From NCBI GenBank assembly GCA_019096155.1, contig JAHCVI010000002.1, positions 5,208,001-5,272,000 on the forward strand: 64,000 nt of DNA. The letters run 5' to 3'. This DNA comes from Staphylotrichum longicolle (taxonomy: Eukaryota; Ascomycota; Sordariomycetes; Sordariales; Chaetomiaceae). The notes beneath the pieces were generated by a model, which ran no database searches, was not told where the DNA came from, and saw nothing but the letters and a program-made list of their open reading frames with translations. Made by a program: the position numbers and the translations under genes. Of the stretch, positions 1 through 12,024 are shown piece after piece. Position 1 is the stretch's first letter, and every line of letters starts with the position of its first letter.

Positions 1-280
1 TAACTGTCACGTATTCAACAAAGTCAACCGAGCCATATACAGCCAGCATCGGGAGTCGTGGGAGAGCTGAGCTGGGTTCGAATTCTTTTGGAACCCATCC
101 GTATTTCGGCTATCACTAACCATTTCGGGCAGTCACAACTTCAAGGGTTGGGGTTCGTCGAGGACTTATTCAAGTCGCACTTGAACTCTTTCCTCGAGTC
201 GGGAATCCTCTGACGCACTCACTTACACACCTCACCTTGGACAGCTTCCGCGGCATCTCTCCCTTGCCGACTTAGTTTTC
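1..280. other. upstream region of the first gene
   Basis: No coding feature is seen here. The stretch ends at the ATG of the Zn2Cys6 regulator and presumably holds its promoter and leader. A GGGTTCGAATTC string near position 75 resembles a tRNA B box, but nothing around it folds as a tRNA. Confidence 0.5.
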
Positions 281-2585
281 ATGGCCAGCATGGAGCCTTC
301 GAAATGGCGAATATCAAAGGCGTGCCAAGAATGCCGTGCAAAGAAAATCCGCTGCGACGGTGGCGACCCCTGCCTTCGCTGCAAGACACGGGCAGTTAGT
401 TGCATCTACCGGACCAAGGCGCGCAATCGGACGAGAAGGGCTACGCCTGCGTCCAGTCAAGAGAACCATGGACCAAGACTGGACCCGCCCCCCAAGGAGA
501 ATCTGGATGAGCAAGATGAGCAAGATGATCATGGCTCTCAAGCCTTCGAACACCAGAGTGTCGCGGCGACCCATCGAGCATCACCGTCCATGCTACTGCA
601 GCTGTACTATGGTCCATCGTCCAACTTCTCCATCGTGAACTTTATCGACCACCTGATTGAGGGTACGAAACCCGCGTCGGGCCCTCAGAAAGAGGTCCAG
701 GAGATGGGGCCCGGCTTGGACCGCTTCAACTTGCGAAGACTCTATTTTGGCGACCTGGCTGACAGCGCCGCGTCATGGCGCATGACCAACGACACGGGAG
801 CTATGCTCGTGGACCGAGATTTGGCGAGCCGTCTCTTGGAGCGATACCTTGCCACATACTGGCATACCATGCCCATCTGGTCCAAGGACGAGTACCGCCG
901 GCAGCTCGCCCGCCTCTACATGCCGTCCGAGATGCTGTCGTCCGAGAACCCCGACTCCATCATCGTCTTGTTGGCCATGGCCATGGGCGCTTCAATGCTC
1001 GAGGAGGAAGCAGTAGCACGGTTCCTATTTCAAAAGGCCAAACGATGGTCAACGAGGCTTGACGAGATGGTCAATGTCCAGGCTGTTCAGATAGCCCTGC
1101 TTATGATAAGTGTCTTACCTGCCTGCCACTTGCCTGACCGAGTCGTCTAATATCCACCTACTCGCACTTTCATGCCGAGAGAGCAAGCCCCAATTCAGCC
1201 TTCCTGATGGCGGGCATCGCAGTCCGGAAAGCCGTGGGTGCCGGCCTGCACAAAGACGCCACAGGGACCGGGCAGTCTTGCGAAGAGATCCGGCAGCGGA
1301 GGATAACCGTATGGAGCCTCTTCATGTGGGAGATGTAAGATGTCCGAATCTCCTGAGATGGCTCGACCCCGACTAACAAACAATGCCCTCGAATACCAGC
1401 TGGCTCTGCTTCAGCAACGGTCGTCCCAGTTCTTTTCCCGAGGATGAGATCAGAGTGCCCCTTCCTGCCGAGCAGAAACTCCTGCAGTCGCTCGTGACGC
1501 TGTCTCGGCTCATGTCCAAATGCGCCACGCTTATCTACAAACAACATCACAAGTCCCTCGCTTCGATTTGGAACGCCGCCAAAGCGATCCGTCGGGATCT
1601 TCTGCGGTTTGCAGAACAACAACGCAAGGATCTCAACTTTGGACTCGTCGGCGACCCGAGCACTGGCGAGGTTGGCGTCTGCCAGACTATCATGTCGACT
1701 AGTAAGCCGCCACAGGCATCACATCACCTCTGAACAAAGCTGCATTAGGCTAACCACGATCCCGTAGTGTACCACCACACGCTCGTCTTAACGTTCCGCC
1801 CATTCGTAGTGTTGCGCGCCAAGCTTCGCCAGGAGGTTAGATCCTCAAACGCCATGGCGGGGAACGGCAGTGGTCTACCAACACCACCGCCGTGGCTGGA
1901 CACAGCGTGCGAGTATTGTCTGGATGCAACGAAGCACTGCATCTCGTTTCTTGTGGGAGCCTGCGAGCGGAACGTGCTGTGCCGTGTAAGAAATCTCTGA
2001 AAAGAACCGAATCCTACAGCTGATCCACAGTGCTAAGATGTGTGTGTTCAGGAAATCAACTATCACGGGTTCTTTATCGAGGGTGCATCCCACGTCTTGA
2101 TATTGGACTTGTTGCGGGACAGGACGGCCGGCCGCGTAAACTTGCCATGGATCCAGTCCGCTATCCGCACTCTGCGGATGATGCGGCCCAAGTCTGAGAG
2201 GAGTGCGTTCCACAGCATCCACACACTGGGCCTGGCAGAAAATCTCGAGTGCATGGTCCGATCCGTATATCCGGATTTCCGAGCGACTCCCAACGACGCG
2301 CAAAGGATCAACCCTGCGGCGGGCACTCAGAACAACTTGAGGCCAAACTCCCCCCAGCACGCCCCACATCCGTCGTATCTTGACCCCTTCATGCCCTTCG
2401 GTCTCGACGCCTTCCCCTCGACCTTGTCGCCGTCAGCTACACTTGATTTCGAGGATGGGGAGCAGCCCACCGACTTGGCGCCGGCAGACGGTGCGTGGAA
2501 CTTTGATTTCGCGACCGCCGACATGGAGGCCTTCCTGTCGATCGATCCCAGCTTGGCCGCTTACCGGCTTCAAACCTACCCGTAG
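281..2585 (+). CDS. Zn2Cys6 transcription factor with fungal-specific (MHR) domain
   Basis: Nuclear DNA-binding regulator. The N-terminus carries a zinc binuclear cluster with cysteines at residues 15, 18, 25, 31, 34 and 41 (CX2CX6CX5CX2CX6C), followed by a basic linker (KARNRTRR). The middle region matches the fungal_trans/MHR domain: a TYWHTMPIW-like segment, then SPNSAFLMAGIAVRKA and WLCFSNGRPSSF. The C-terminus is acidic and proline-rich. Exons I can place are 281 to about 1111, about 1160-1334, 1400-1701, 1768-1985 and 2052-2585. Introns 1335-1399, 1702-1767 and 1986-2051 have clean GT-AG ends. The first intron is unresolved: the conserved reading resumes near 1160 in another frame without a good acceptor, so a small sequence error is possible. 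The ABC transporter gene begins about 340 bp downstream on the same strand, suggesting the regulator controls it (inference). Confidence 0.85.
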
Positions 2586-2700
2586 TTCTTAATATCGATG
2601 GGGAACAATCTAGCCACCAAGTGCAATTGCAGTCCTGCCAGGGATCTCAAATACATCTATCAAGTAATGTCGGCCCAAGCCGTGGTTGTTTCGCCGTGAC

Positions 2701-2727
2701 CGGAAATCCGGTATGTCGGAAATACGG
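2701..2727. promoter_or_regulatory. clustered CGG/CCG zinc-cluster half-sites upstream of the ABC transporter
   Basis: Four half-sites lie within 27 bp: CGG at 2701, CCG at 2708, CGG at 2717 and CGG at 2725. They form an everted/inverted pair and a direct repeat of CGGAAATA type. Zn2Cys6 proteins bind such triplets. The direct repeat resembles the drug-response element (CGGAWATCGGATA) known from Candida CDR promoters. The cluster sits about 70 bp upstream of a TATA box and about 200 bp upstream of the transporter ATG. Function is inferred. Confidence 0.5.
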
Positions 2728-2794
2728 ATATACGTCAACTCGGGACCACCAGGACGGATTCAGCGTCTCCCGGCAAGACCGAAGCTTTTGGGTG

Positions 2795-2802
2795 TATATA
2801 AG
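2795..2802 (+). promoter_or_regulatory. TATA box of the ABC transporter gene
   Basis: TATATAAG lies about 120 bp upstream of the ATG at 2924 and just downstream of the CGG cluster, a normal position for a regulated fungal promoter. Confidence 0.5.
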
Positions 2803-2923
2803 GAGTCAAACAGTACCTAGCTACTCTCGATGGAATTATTCAGTGGTCAGTATCGCTTTCTTGACTTCACTTTACTGCTCCTGGCTGGGGACGACTACCT
2901 CAAACATCCCGTCGTCAACCAAG

Positions 2924-5900
2924 ATGTCTTGGTCCCCTAAAGACACCGCCGACGGGCAGACCGTCTTCGACGCGTCAGCAAGCGACACAGACGTCGAAGT
3001 CACCCGTGGCTTTGCAGATGTTGATCGCAACAAAGACCAGGGTTTTCAAAAGCGACTGACGCTCACGTTCAAGGATGTCACCGTCAACGTGACCGCCCCG
3101 GGAGAGGCTTTAGGGGAAACCCTGTGGTCACGTATCAATCCAAGTCAGCTTCGAAGCGTGTTTAACAAGGAAAAGGCTCCTAAAGGGGTAAGAATATCTC
3201 ATCACGATTTATGCGTCTAGCTCCAAGGACTGACAAGGCAGTAGGCCATTTTACACGCGGTGAGCGGGCAGGTCAACCCTGGTGAGATGGTGAGTGAAGT
3301 CAAGACCCATGTCTCCAGCAGCGTTGTTAATCGAAACCCAAGCTTCTCGTCCTCGGCCGTCCTGGCGCAGGGTGTACGTCCCTTCTCCGTGTCCTGTCAA
3401 ACCAACGCGAGTCATTCGACGAGGTCGAAGGCGAAGTGCGATTTGGCAGTATGGACCACAAGGAGGCACGGCGGTACCGCCAACAGATCACATTTAATAC
3501 TGAGGGTATGGACGCCATTCTGGCGGTTCTACCGCGCATTCAAGAGGGAGACGACTGACAAGACGCCAGATGATATTCATTTCCCTACCTTGACCGTTAA
3601 CCAGACCCTCAAGTTTGCCTTGCGGAACAAGGTGCCGCGAGAGCGGGAGCAGCATCCAGAGGAGAAGCATGAGTACGTCAACACACAGCACGGCATCCTC
3701 GACTCCTCGGTATTGTCACAAGCAAGGAATTGCGCGCGGGTTGAGAGGAACGCGTGTCGTTGGCCGATGAGGGCACAGAACACCAACACCAGACTTAACT
3801 GCGCAACTGCTGATGATAAAATACAGGGCCCAATGCAGTTCTGGGATCAACCGACGCGGGGTCTCGACTCGAAGACAGCTCTTAGCTTTGCCGAGTTGTT
3901 GCGGACCGAAGCCGACCAGAACGGGAGGACCATCGTGGCCACCATGTACCAGGCGGGCAACGGCATCTACAAACAGTTCGACAAGGTTCTCGTTCTTGCC
4001 GACGGTTGCGTCATCTACTACGGCCCTGCAAACACGGCCCAACGCTACTTTGAGTCCCTTGGTTTTGTGTGCCCCAAGGGCGCCAACATTGCCGACTTTC
4101 TGACCTCGGTCACGGTCGCCACCGAGCGTGTCATCGCTCCCGGTTTCGAACAAACGGTACCCAACACCCCTCAAGAATTTGAGAGCGCGTATATGAGAAG
4201 CTCCGTGTGTCGGCATATGCGCGAGACTGAGTGCCCAACCGAGTCACTTGCTGCTGAGGTCGACGGTCTCAAGGCTGCGGTGCAGCGAGAGAAGAAAGAG
4301 AGACGGTTGAACGGGAAGAGAAGCGTTTACACCGTCGGTCTCCGTGACCAGATCATCAACTGCACCATCAGGTACTTTGATCTGAGTTTCTTGACCAACC
4401 CTTCCCCTCCACGACTGACATACCCGATAGGCAGTTCCAGATCATCATGAGCGACCGCCTTTCGCTCGCCGTAAAGGTCTTCTCAGCCACAGTCCAAGCC
4501 CTTGTTTGCGGAAGCCTCTTCTACAATCTTCCCACGACAAGCGAGTCTATCTTTCTTCGACCGGGTGTTCTTTTCTTCCCCATTCTGTATTTCCTCATGG
4601 AAGCCATGTCGGAGACGACGGCTTCTTTCAGGGGCCGCCCCATTCTCGCCCGCCAAAAGCGCTTCGGCTTCTACACGCCAACCGCATACTGCATCGCAAA
4701 CGCCCTTGCCGACATCCCCGTCGTGCTGGTCCAGGTCACCATCTTCTCAATAATTCTTTACTTTATGGCGGCCCTCCAAATGGACGCGGGCAAATTCTTC
4801 ACCTTTTGGATCATCGTCAACGCGAACAACTTGGTGTTTCTCCAACTCTTCCGGATGGTCGGTGCCTTGTGCGGCCACTTTGGGACGGCATCACAACTCA
4901 CAGGTCTCCTGTCCACCGTCTTCTTTGTCTACGGCGGCTATCTCATTCCCTTCCAAAGCATGCATCCCTGGTTCCGCTGGATCTTCTACCTCAACCCGGG
5001 CGCCTATGCCTTCGAATCGCTGATGGCCAACGAGTTCACGGGTCTCGATTTGGACTGCGTCGCGCCTCAGTATGTTCCGTACGGACCCCAATACGAGAGC
5101 AGTACCCTGGTGCGTCACCACGGCTGCACGGTCTTGGGCAGCGACAGCCTGACCGGCAGAATCGACGGGCATGCCTACATCTCGGAGCAGTACTCGTACG
5201 CAACTGGCCATATCTGGCGGGGATTTGGTGTGCTGATCGGATTTTGGGTCGCCTTTATTGCCGTGACGGCCCTTGCCTTTGAGCTGCGGACCGGTGATGG
5301 AGGGTCGTCGGTCCTGCTCTACAGACGGAGTCTGAGAAACAAGAAGGCTAGCCAGGACATCGAGTCCACGCGGGGAGGAAAGGTGGCCAGGAAACGTCCT
5401 TGGCTCCCCCATCCCAACCGGTCAAGCAATCCACCTTTTGCTGGCATGACCTTGATTATTTTGTCAAGTACCAGGGCCAGCAGAAACAGTTGCTTGACAA
5501 GGTATTTGGCTACGTCCAACCTGGAAATCTTGTCGCCCTGATGGGCTGTTCCGGGGCAGGAAAGACGACGTGAGTCCATCCTCAACACGGCCCTGCACTT
5601 TCACTCCTTGCTCACAGTATCTCAGCTTGCTTGATGTTCTTGCCCAGAGAAAAGACTTTGGCGAGATTCGTGGGTCCATCTTGATCGATGGCAAGCCGCA
5701 GGGCGTCAGCTTCCAGAGAATGACTGGTTACTGTGAGCAGATGGATGTCCACGAGGGCACCTCGACAGTCAAGGAGGCGCTGGTTTTTTCCGCTCTTCTG
5801 CGTCAACCGCGCAGCGTGTCCGAGGCGGAGAAGCTTGCCTATGTTGAGCACATCATCGATCTGTTGGAGCTGCGCGACATCTGTGATGCTCTAATTGGAG

Positions 5901-7829
5901 GTGTGTGTCTCATTTTCCCCTCCAGCAGGTCAGTAAATAGGGGGTTGCTAACTTCCAACAGTTCCTGGAGCCGGCCTGAGCATTGAGCAGCGGAAGCGTG
6001 TGACTCTGGGAGTTGAACTGGTAGCCAAGCCGACTCTGCTGTTCTTGGACGAGCCAACTTCGGGTCTGGATGGGCAGTCTGCTTACAACATTGTGCGCTT
6101 TCTAAGGCGCCTGGTTGACGGTGGCCAGGCTGTCCTCGTAAGAGCCCCCCTTGCTTCCCAACCACAGCCTTTCACAACCCAGCCGCTGACCTGCGTTCAT
6201 GCTAGTGCACGATTCATCAGCCCTCTGCGGTTCTCTTCGATGCTTTTGACGCCCTTCTTCTTTTAGCCAAGGGTGGCCGTATGGCCTATTTTGGAGAGAG
6301 TGAGAAGTGCCCCTCCATGACAAGGTTGATCTCCTTCAGATGGCTAACCCTCCGTAGCTGGTGATGACTCGGCTAAAGTTCTCAACTACTTTGCCCGGTA
6401 TGGTGCGCCATGCCCTGACGACATCAACCCAGCCGACCACATTGTTGAGGTCATCCAAGGGAATGGCGAGCTCAAGATCGATTGGGTCGACGTTTGGAAC
6501 AAGTCCCCGGAACGCCAACAACAACTCGAGAAGCTCCTGACCCTGACGAAGCAGGGTGCAGCCTCCAATGACCAGAACGAAGATGGTGCGGAGTTTGCAT
6601 CGCCTAAGTGGTTCCAGTTCAAGATGGTTCTGTACCGGCTGATGATCCAGCTGTGGCGGTCACCTGTGAGTTCCAGTCGAGGCAACCAGAAAAACACTGG
6701 AAGTGGTGAGGCTAACGCAACGCGATACAGGATTACGTCTGGAACAAGATCAACCTGCACATTTTCGCGGCTCTCTTCAGCGGGTTTACCTTTTGGAAGA
6801 TTGGCGATGGCTCCTTTGATCTCCAGTTGCGTGTCTTTGCCGTCTTCAATTTCATCTTCGTGGCCCCGGGATGCATCAACCAGATGCAACCCTTCTTTCT
6901 ACATAATCGCGATCTGTTTGAGACCCGCGAGAAGAAGGTCAGTGCTGCCGAGGCCGGCAAACACACGAGAGGTAAAGAACAGACTGCTGATCCAACCTGT
7001 TTGATCCAACAGTCGAAAACCTACCACTGGATGGCCTTCATTGGCGCTCAGATCGTGTCCGAAATCCCTTACCTGATCATCTGCGCGACACTCTACTTCT
7101 GCTGCTGGTACTTCACTGCCGGTTTTCCAGTGGACGCAAAGATCTCGGGTCACATCTACCTCCAGATGATTTGTATGTGGAGTAGCCCCGTCCTGCCTAC
7201 AGACTTAAACTAACAAGCCGGTTCCGTTAGTCTACGAATTCCTCTACACGTCTATGGGGCAAGCCATCGCCGCGTATGCGCCCAACGAATACTTCGCCGC
7301 CATCTCCAACCCGCTCCTCATCGGCTGCGGCTTGATCTCCTTCTGCGGTGTTGTTGTGCCGTACACGGCCATGCAGCCCTTCTGGAAGTACTGGCTCTAC
7401 TACCTTGACCCCTTCCATTATCTTGTCGGCGGCCTTCTGGGCACCGTTGTTTGGGATGTCCAGGTCAAGTGCAAGCCCGAGGAGTTCACCTCGTTTGACC
7501 CCCCGATGGGTCAGACTTGCGGACAGTACATGGCAGACTTCCTGGGATCGAATGCTGGGTACATTGAGAACGGCAATGCGACGACTGCGTGTCAGTACTG
7601 CCCTTACGAGACGGGTGCCGACTATGCAAAAATGTTCAACTTGAACGAGAAGTACTACGCTTGGAGAGATGTAAGTGGCACCGGACTAGAAGCCGCTTGA
7701 TCATCTTGCTGACATGGGTGACACGTACAGACTGGCATCACCGCGCTGTTTTGCGTCTCGTCGTATGCGCTGGTTATTTTGATGATGAAGTTGAGAAGTA
7801 AGAAGACGAAGAGTGCGCGGTCGGATTAA
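2924..7829 (+). CDS. PDR-type (ABCG) multidrug ABC transporter, probably disrupted
   Basis: Full-size plasma-membrane exporter of the pleiotropic drug resistance family in NBD1-TMD1-NBD2-TMD2 order. NBD1 has the fungal PDR degenerate Walker A (GRPGAGCTS, Cys for Lys) and FWDQPTRGLDS. NBD2 has a canonical Walker A (GCSGAGKTT), a signature-like VPGAGLSIEQRKR and FLDEPTSGLD. The last exon ends in KTKSARSD. Inferred exons: 2924-3187, 3245-3289, 3343-3505, 3570 to about 3720, 3827-4371, 4431-5569, 5626-5900, 5962-6137, 6206-6299, 6358-6665, 6731-6937, 7013-7172, 7231-7670, 7731-7829. Two lesions stand out. Between 3700 and 3827 the frame shifts and the NBD1 signature (normally VSGGERKR) is missing. 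Near 5390 the linker before NBD2 changes frame. The rest is well conserved, so this is either a recent pseudogene or a gene with assembly errors. Confidence 0.85.
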
Positions 7830-8505
7830 AGTCCAGAAGCGCCTTGTGATCACCCAAGAGTTACTTGGAGCACTCCAAGGCACCTTGCGTGATAATGTTG
7901 AAAGAAGTGTCCGACTGCGTCTCCACGAGCAGTCAACTCAGCCAACCTATAGATTAGCCTGTTACCTAGACATTGTACTTACCTAATATTATACACAATA
8001 AGACTGGTAATCACATGAGAAGCTATTCGAAAGACTGATGCGAGTGTCTAATATTGTCATATCCAAGCAATCCTGGGGCAGCTCTCAGCCTCAGCCCAGA
8101 AATCGACCGCGTTGTGCTCTGCTCAGCCACTGCTGGAACTACCTCCATGGAATCAGGTGTGGAGATTCTGGAAAGTTTGTTGATCAAACAGCAGCCTCAA
8201 TTCCTGCGATTTGCGCGACAGTTAATTTAGTGCGGAGCGTGACCACCGAAGGCTCTTGAAGTTGGGCCCGTCAACGTGGAATCGAGAAAGTGCACGAATT
8301 GGTGGATGACAGGCTGATGTGGGACACAGTGGGACGCCTGTCTGCTTATCGAGTGCCAATCTCTGATTGGGCAATTCAGGGTCGCGGCAGGCATCTCGAT
8401 AATTTTTTTGCGACCAGAGCATGAACCTGGGAATTCTACCCAGCGCGCGCAAACGAACCAATCCGCCTACCATCCCGCCAGTCAAATCGCCCTGCGCTGC
8501 CCAAC
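7830..8505. other. intergenic, ABC transporter to A43
   Basis: No gene is recognised. The first part presumably holds the transporter 3' UTR; the rest is the promoter of the A43 gene. I see no repeats. Confidence 0.5.
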
Positions 8506-9997
8506 ATGTCTGCTGCTGCCGGCGGAAGCTCGCAGGATGCGGTAGTAGCAGCCAGTCACAAATCCGAGAAGAAGCACAAGCGGACAAAATCAGACAAAGA
8601 AAGCGGGCGCGGGACGAGGACGAGGCTGCAGTCGCCGAAGAGACCCCGCGTCGGTCCAAGAAGACGAAGAGCGAGGATGACGATGACGACGACCGCACAG
8701 CCCACCCCGAACAATCCCAACACCCAGCCGATGAGCCAAGCAAAAGAAGAAGAAAAAGCAAAGGGGAGAGGAAGGACGCCACGAGACGCAGGATGGATTA
8801 GACGCACCATCCTCGACAGGGGACGAGCCCAAGAAGGAGCGCAAAAAGTCGAGCAAGCGCGCACAAGAGGCCGATCGATCTGGGGCAGAGCCGATGGATC
8901 TTGACCTGCCCGAGACGGCACCCACAGAGAAGAAGCGCAAGGAGAAGAAGGCAAGAAAGCAGCAGGCCGAGGAAGACGATGACATGAACGAGACAGACGG
9001 CGGGGCGCAGGAGAAGAAGACGCGGAAGAGCAAAGACAAGGCCGACGCCACAACCTCCCAGGAGCCCCAGGCCACGCAAGAATCCGTCGCCGAGTTGCCG
9101 GCCGACTCCGACTTCCCCTTCTTTACCCAGGCAATCTCGCTCTACGTTCCCTTCTTCCCCGTCGGCTTTGACAAGCCCCTGACCAACGTTGCTGCCCAAC
9201 ACCTGGATCCTCTCTTGAACCACTACTCACCAGTGCTGCGCGCGGTGCTCCTCAGCTACTCGAACCTCAACCTCTCCGATAGACCGGCCAAAGCCAGCAT
9301 CACACACCCGCCGACAGACCAGACCCCGGCCCTTCTGCATTCCGTCGACGAATACGCGGTGGGTTTTGGCTGGCTCACCTTCGACGCCCACCTGTTCGTC
9401 CCCTCCCGAGGGAAGTGGATGGAGGGAGTGGTACAGCTTCAGAGCGAAGGGCACATCGGCGTGGTTTGCTGGAACAAATTCAACGCCAGCATCGAGGCAA
9501 AGAGGCTACCCGAGGGCTGGACGTGGGTCGACATCGCCAAGAGCGGTTCGAGGCACAACAACTCCGCATCGTCTGACGAGAATGGGGAAGACCAGGAGAA
9601 TCAGGAAGAGGAGGACATGCTCGACGGCGAGGAGCTCCAGGTGGTAGAACAGATCCACACGACGGGCTACTGGGTCAACGAGCGGGGTCGCAAGGTGAGC
9701 GGCAAGTTGCGGTTCCGCATCAAGAACTTTGATGTCGGTCTCGCTGGTGATTACGGTTACCTCAGTATCGAAGGTACATGCCTCGATGACGACGCCGAGC
9801 GGGCCCTGGGCATACAAGAACGCGAGACAGACCGGGCGCGCAGGGTGAAGCAGAACCCTAACGGCCTTCTGCGGCCACTTTCGAGACGTGTCCCCGAGTT
9901 CAGCATGACGAAGTTTGGCCGCGAGGATCAAGAAGAGGATGACGGACAACGGACGGTACTCTACAAGGGGAGTCGCCCTGGCACGCCCGATGACTAG
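8506..9997 (+). CDS. rpa43: DNA-directed RNA polymerase I subunit RPA43
   Basis: Subunit A43 of RNA polymerase I, which with A14 forms the stalk that contacts initiation factor Rrn3 in the nucleolus. The conserved part starts at about 9095: FFTQAISLYVPFFPVGFDKPL, then an A43/Rpb7-like N-terminal domain and an OB-fold region (GFGWLTFDAHLFVPSRGKW, GHIGVVCWNKFNASI), ending in a conserved tail (LRFRIKNFDVGLAGDYGYLSIEGT). The N-terminal 150 or so residues are lysine/glutamate-rich, as in fungal orthologues. The ATG at 8506 has a good context (CCAACATG). The reading moves through three frames between 8590 and 8800, each step equal to one missing base, first in an A run. These look like sequence errors; a start at 8894 would be the fallback. 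No intron is evident. Confidence 0.85.
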
Positions 9998-11262
9998 GTG
10001 TGGTCTGGCCTGACACGCCACTTTTCCTCCCCGCCTTCCTCTGGTCGCAGCCTGGCACGGAGCCCGGGATTTTGTTGAGTTGTCTGGGTCTTAGATGGGT
10101 CGGAGTTTGGGTGCTTTGCAGTGCATGGCGGTGGGAGTAGAGACTTGGGGCGATGCAGAGGTTTGGCGCTTGATGGAGGGGCTCAATCTGTGACTCCCAG
10201 GCACAGCACCTTATGCCGGTACATACTGCACAAGCTGAAAATAATTTCTTCACCTTTTCCCTCGATGTCTGATGGCTACCTGCCGGCGGTCTCAGACCGT
10301 CAAGCGTCGGGGAGGCGTGTGTGGTTCCTCAGCTTACATGAGTGCAGATTGGCAACCCTTCTGGCCAACACTTCAGGTTGCATCAGACGCTCAACCAGGT
10401 CGCCTCCAAGCAGACATTGAAGTCGTCACTGAAGCACACATGCAGTCCTTACCTGGTGTCTTCGGTGATGGTCGTTCGTTAGCCCCTGTTGGGACATCAG
10501 AACGCATGCATATCGTGCCCTGCCTGGCCATCCCGCTGAGATACGCTTTACGCTTCGCCTTGCTGAGAATCCGCCACATTTAACTTCTGTGCAGAGCCGT
10601 TCGGGCGGCATCATGAACTCGATCAAAGTTATCAGGCCCGAGTAGTTTGACAAGTCCCCCGCCTTCATTCAACTCTGGTCAAGGCTGAGTGGGTCGCGCA
10701 GTCGTCGACCACCCGGCCAACCTTTGGCCGTGAGCGACAAACACCCACAGTTTGCTGGGTCATCTGAGCCATGCAAAACGAAGATCAGAGAGATCCGCCA
10801 TGCGGACTTTGGCCGTGTGCAAGCAAACGATTGCTCGGCTTGGGAAGCTGGCAAGTTCTGGTCTGCATTGCGTTGGAGTCCTCCCCCCTCTTTGCCGATG
10901 TATCGGCCGCAGCCCAGGTTGCCGCCCGCACCAACACCAACACCACCGACCCCGGGCCCGCCACCGGCCGCCCACTCCTCGGCCGCAATGCGGGTGAGAT
11001 GGCCAGCATCGGATGCCTCCTTAATCAGGACAAGGCGGGTGGCATGGCACTCAGACGCTGAACGATAAATAAGGAGTCTTTCCATCGACTCATCTGGTCT
11101 TTCTCTTCCACCGTGCAGCAGCAGCCAACTCCTCGGCTTTGCAAGGCAACTCAACCCGAAAACCACTGCTCTCTTCTCCCCACGCCCCGGCATTTCTCTC
11201 TCTCTCTCAAGGGGCTAAGCTTGACACAAAAGCCAACAACCTTTCAACACCAAAGACGAGCA
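9998..11262. other. intergenic with promoter of the next gene
   Basis: No coding signal is recognised. Near the 3' end a GATAAATAAGGAG element at about 11065 could act as a TATA-like box, and a (TC)n run at about 11192-11203 is a typical fungal pyrimidine-rich leader before the ATG at 11263. Confidence 0.4.
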
Positions 11263-12024
11263 ATGGAGGGACTTGGCACAATGCTGGCCTGCATCTTCGG
11301 CCGCCGGGGAAGACAGGAGGGCTACGCGGAGCTTGTCTACGAGGATAAGATGGCGTTGTACTCGGACAACGAGCCCTACCTACCGCACAACACCATGAGC
11401 TACTACTACGGCCAAGACCACGGATACGGTACCACGGCACCCCTGACAGACAACTCCAGTGCCACCGACAACAAAGACATGCGCAGTGTGGACGACATTG
11501 CCGAGGACGTGGCCCGGTTGCTGTGGGAGGCCGAGTGGAACGATGACGCGCTGCAGTGCCGCATCTCGGAAGCCGTGGGCGAGCGGCGTTGGAACCGCAA
11601 GATGGTCGAGGCGTGCCTGGACAGGGTCATCGAGTACGTCGAGCAGGGCCGCTTCGAGATGGGCGACGCCATGTGCGCAGCCCTCGACAAGGCGACCGAC
11701 ATTGCCGATGACGAGTTTGCGTTCCCACGCCGGCACCCGCAGTCACTCGACGGCTTCATTGCCATCGTCTCGGTCGGGGTCCTCGCTGAGCTGCAGGGGG
11801 CGTGGGTGCTGGAGCTGCTGGGGTTCGGGGAGGTGCGGGGCAAGGAGGAGCTCGATGGCACCGGAGAGATCGCCATGCTCACGTCGGACAAGATTGTCTT
11901 TGGGACCAAGCCCAGGTCAAACTCATTTGCCGCTTGGTGGGCGAGAGACTATGACGCGTACATCCCCAGTGGCGCGGTTTACTCTTATCTGCGGAGGATG
12001 GACATGGTCGACCGGCAGGACTAA
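11263..12024 (+). CDS. uncharacterised single-exon protein (253 aa)
   Basis: I do not recognise the family. The reading frame is long, has good codon bias and starts at an ATG in context CAATGG. An upstream in-frame start region exists, but this ATG follows the pyrimidine-rich leader. The protein opens with a short hydrophobic/basic stretch (LACIFGRRGR), then a Tyr/Asn-rich low-complexity region. The compact folded-looking part, from about residue 65, is acidic and helical (DDIAEDVARLLWEAEWNDDALQCRI), with a hydrophobic helix IAIVSVGVLAELQGAWVLELLGF near residue 165-190 and a C-terminal aromatic stretch. It could be a Sordariomycete-specific protein; no enzymatic motif is visible. Confidence 0.7.
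   Translation: MEGLGTMLACIFGRRGRQEGYAELVYEDKMALYSDNEPYLPHNTMSYYYGQDHGYGTTAPLTDNSSATDNKDMRSVDDIAEDVARLLWEAEWNDDALQCRISEAVGERRWNRKMVEACLDRVIEYVEQGRFEMGDAMCAALDKATDIADDEFAFPRRHPQSLDGFIAIVSVGVLAELQGAWVLELLGFGEVRGKEELDGTGEIAMLTSDKIVFGTKPRSNSFAAWWARDYDAYIPSGAVYSYLRRMDMVDRQD

Noticed and set aside
70..90. tRNA B-box-like GGGTTCGAATTC
   Set aside because: No A box or cloverleaf upstream; isolated match.
3190..3570. Apparent breaks at the start of the ABC transporter
   Set aside because: Three ordinary introns restore the Walker A region and the following conserved block in frame.
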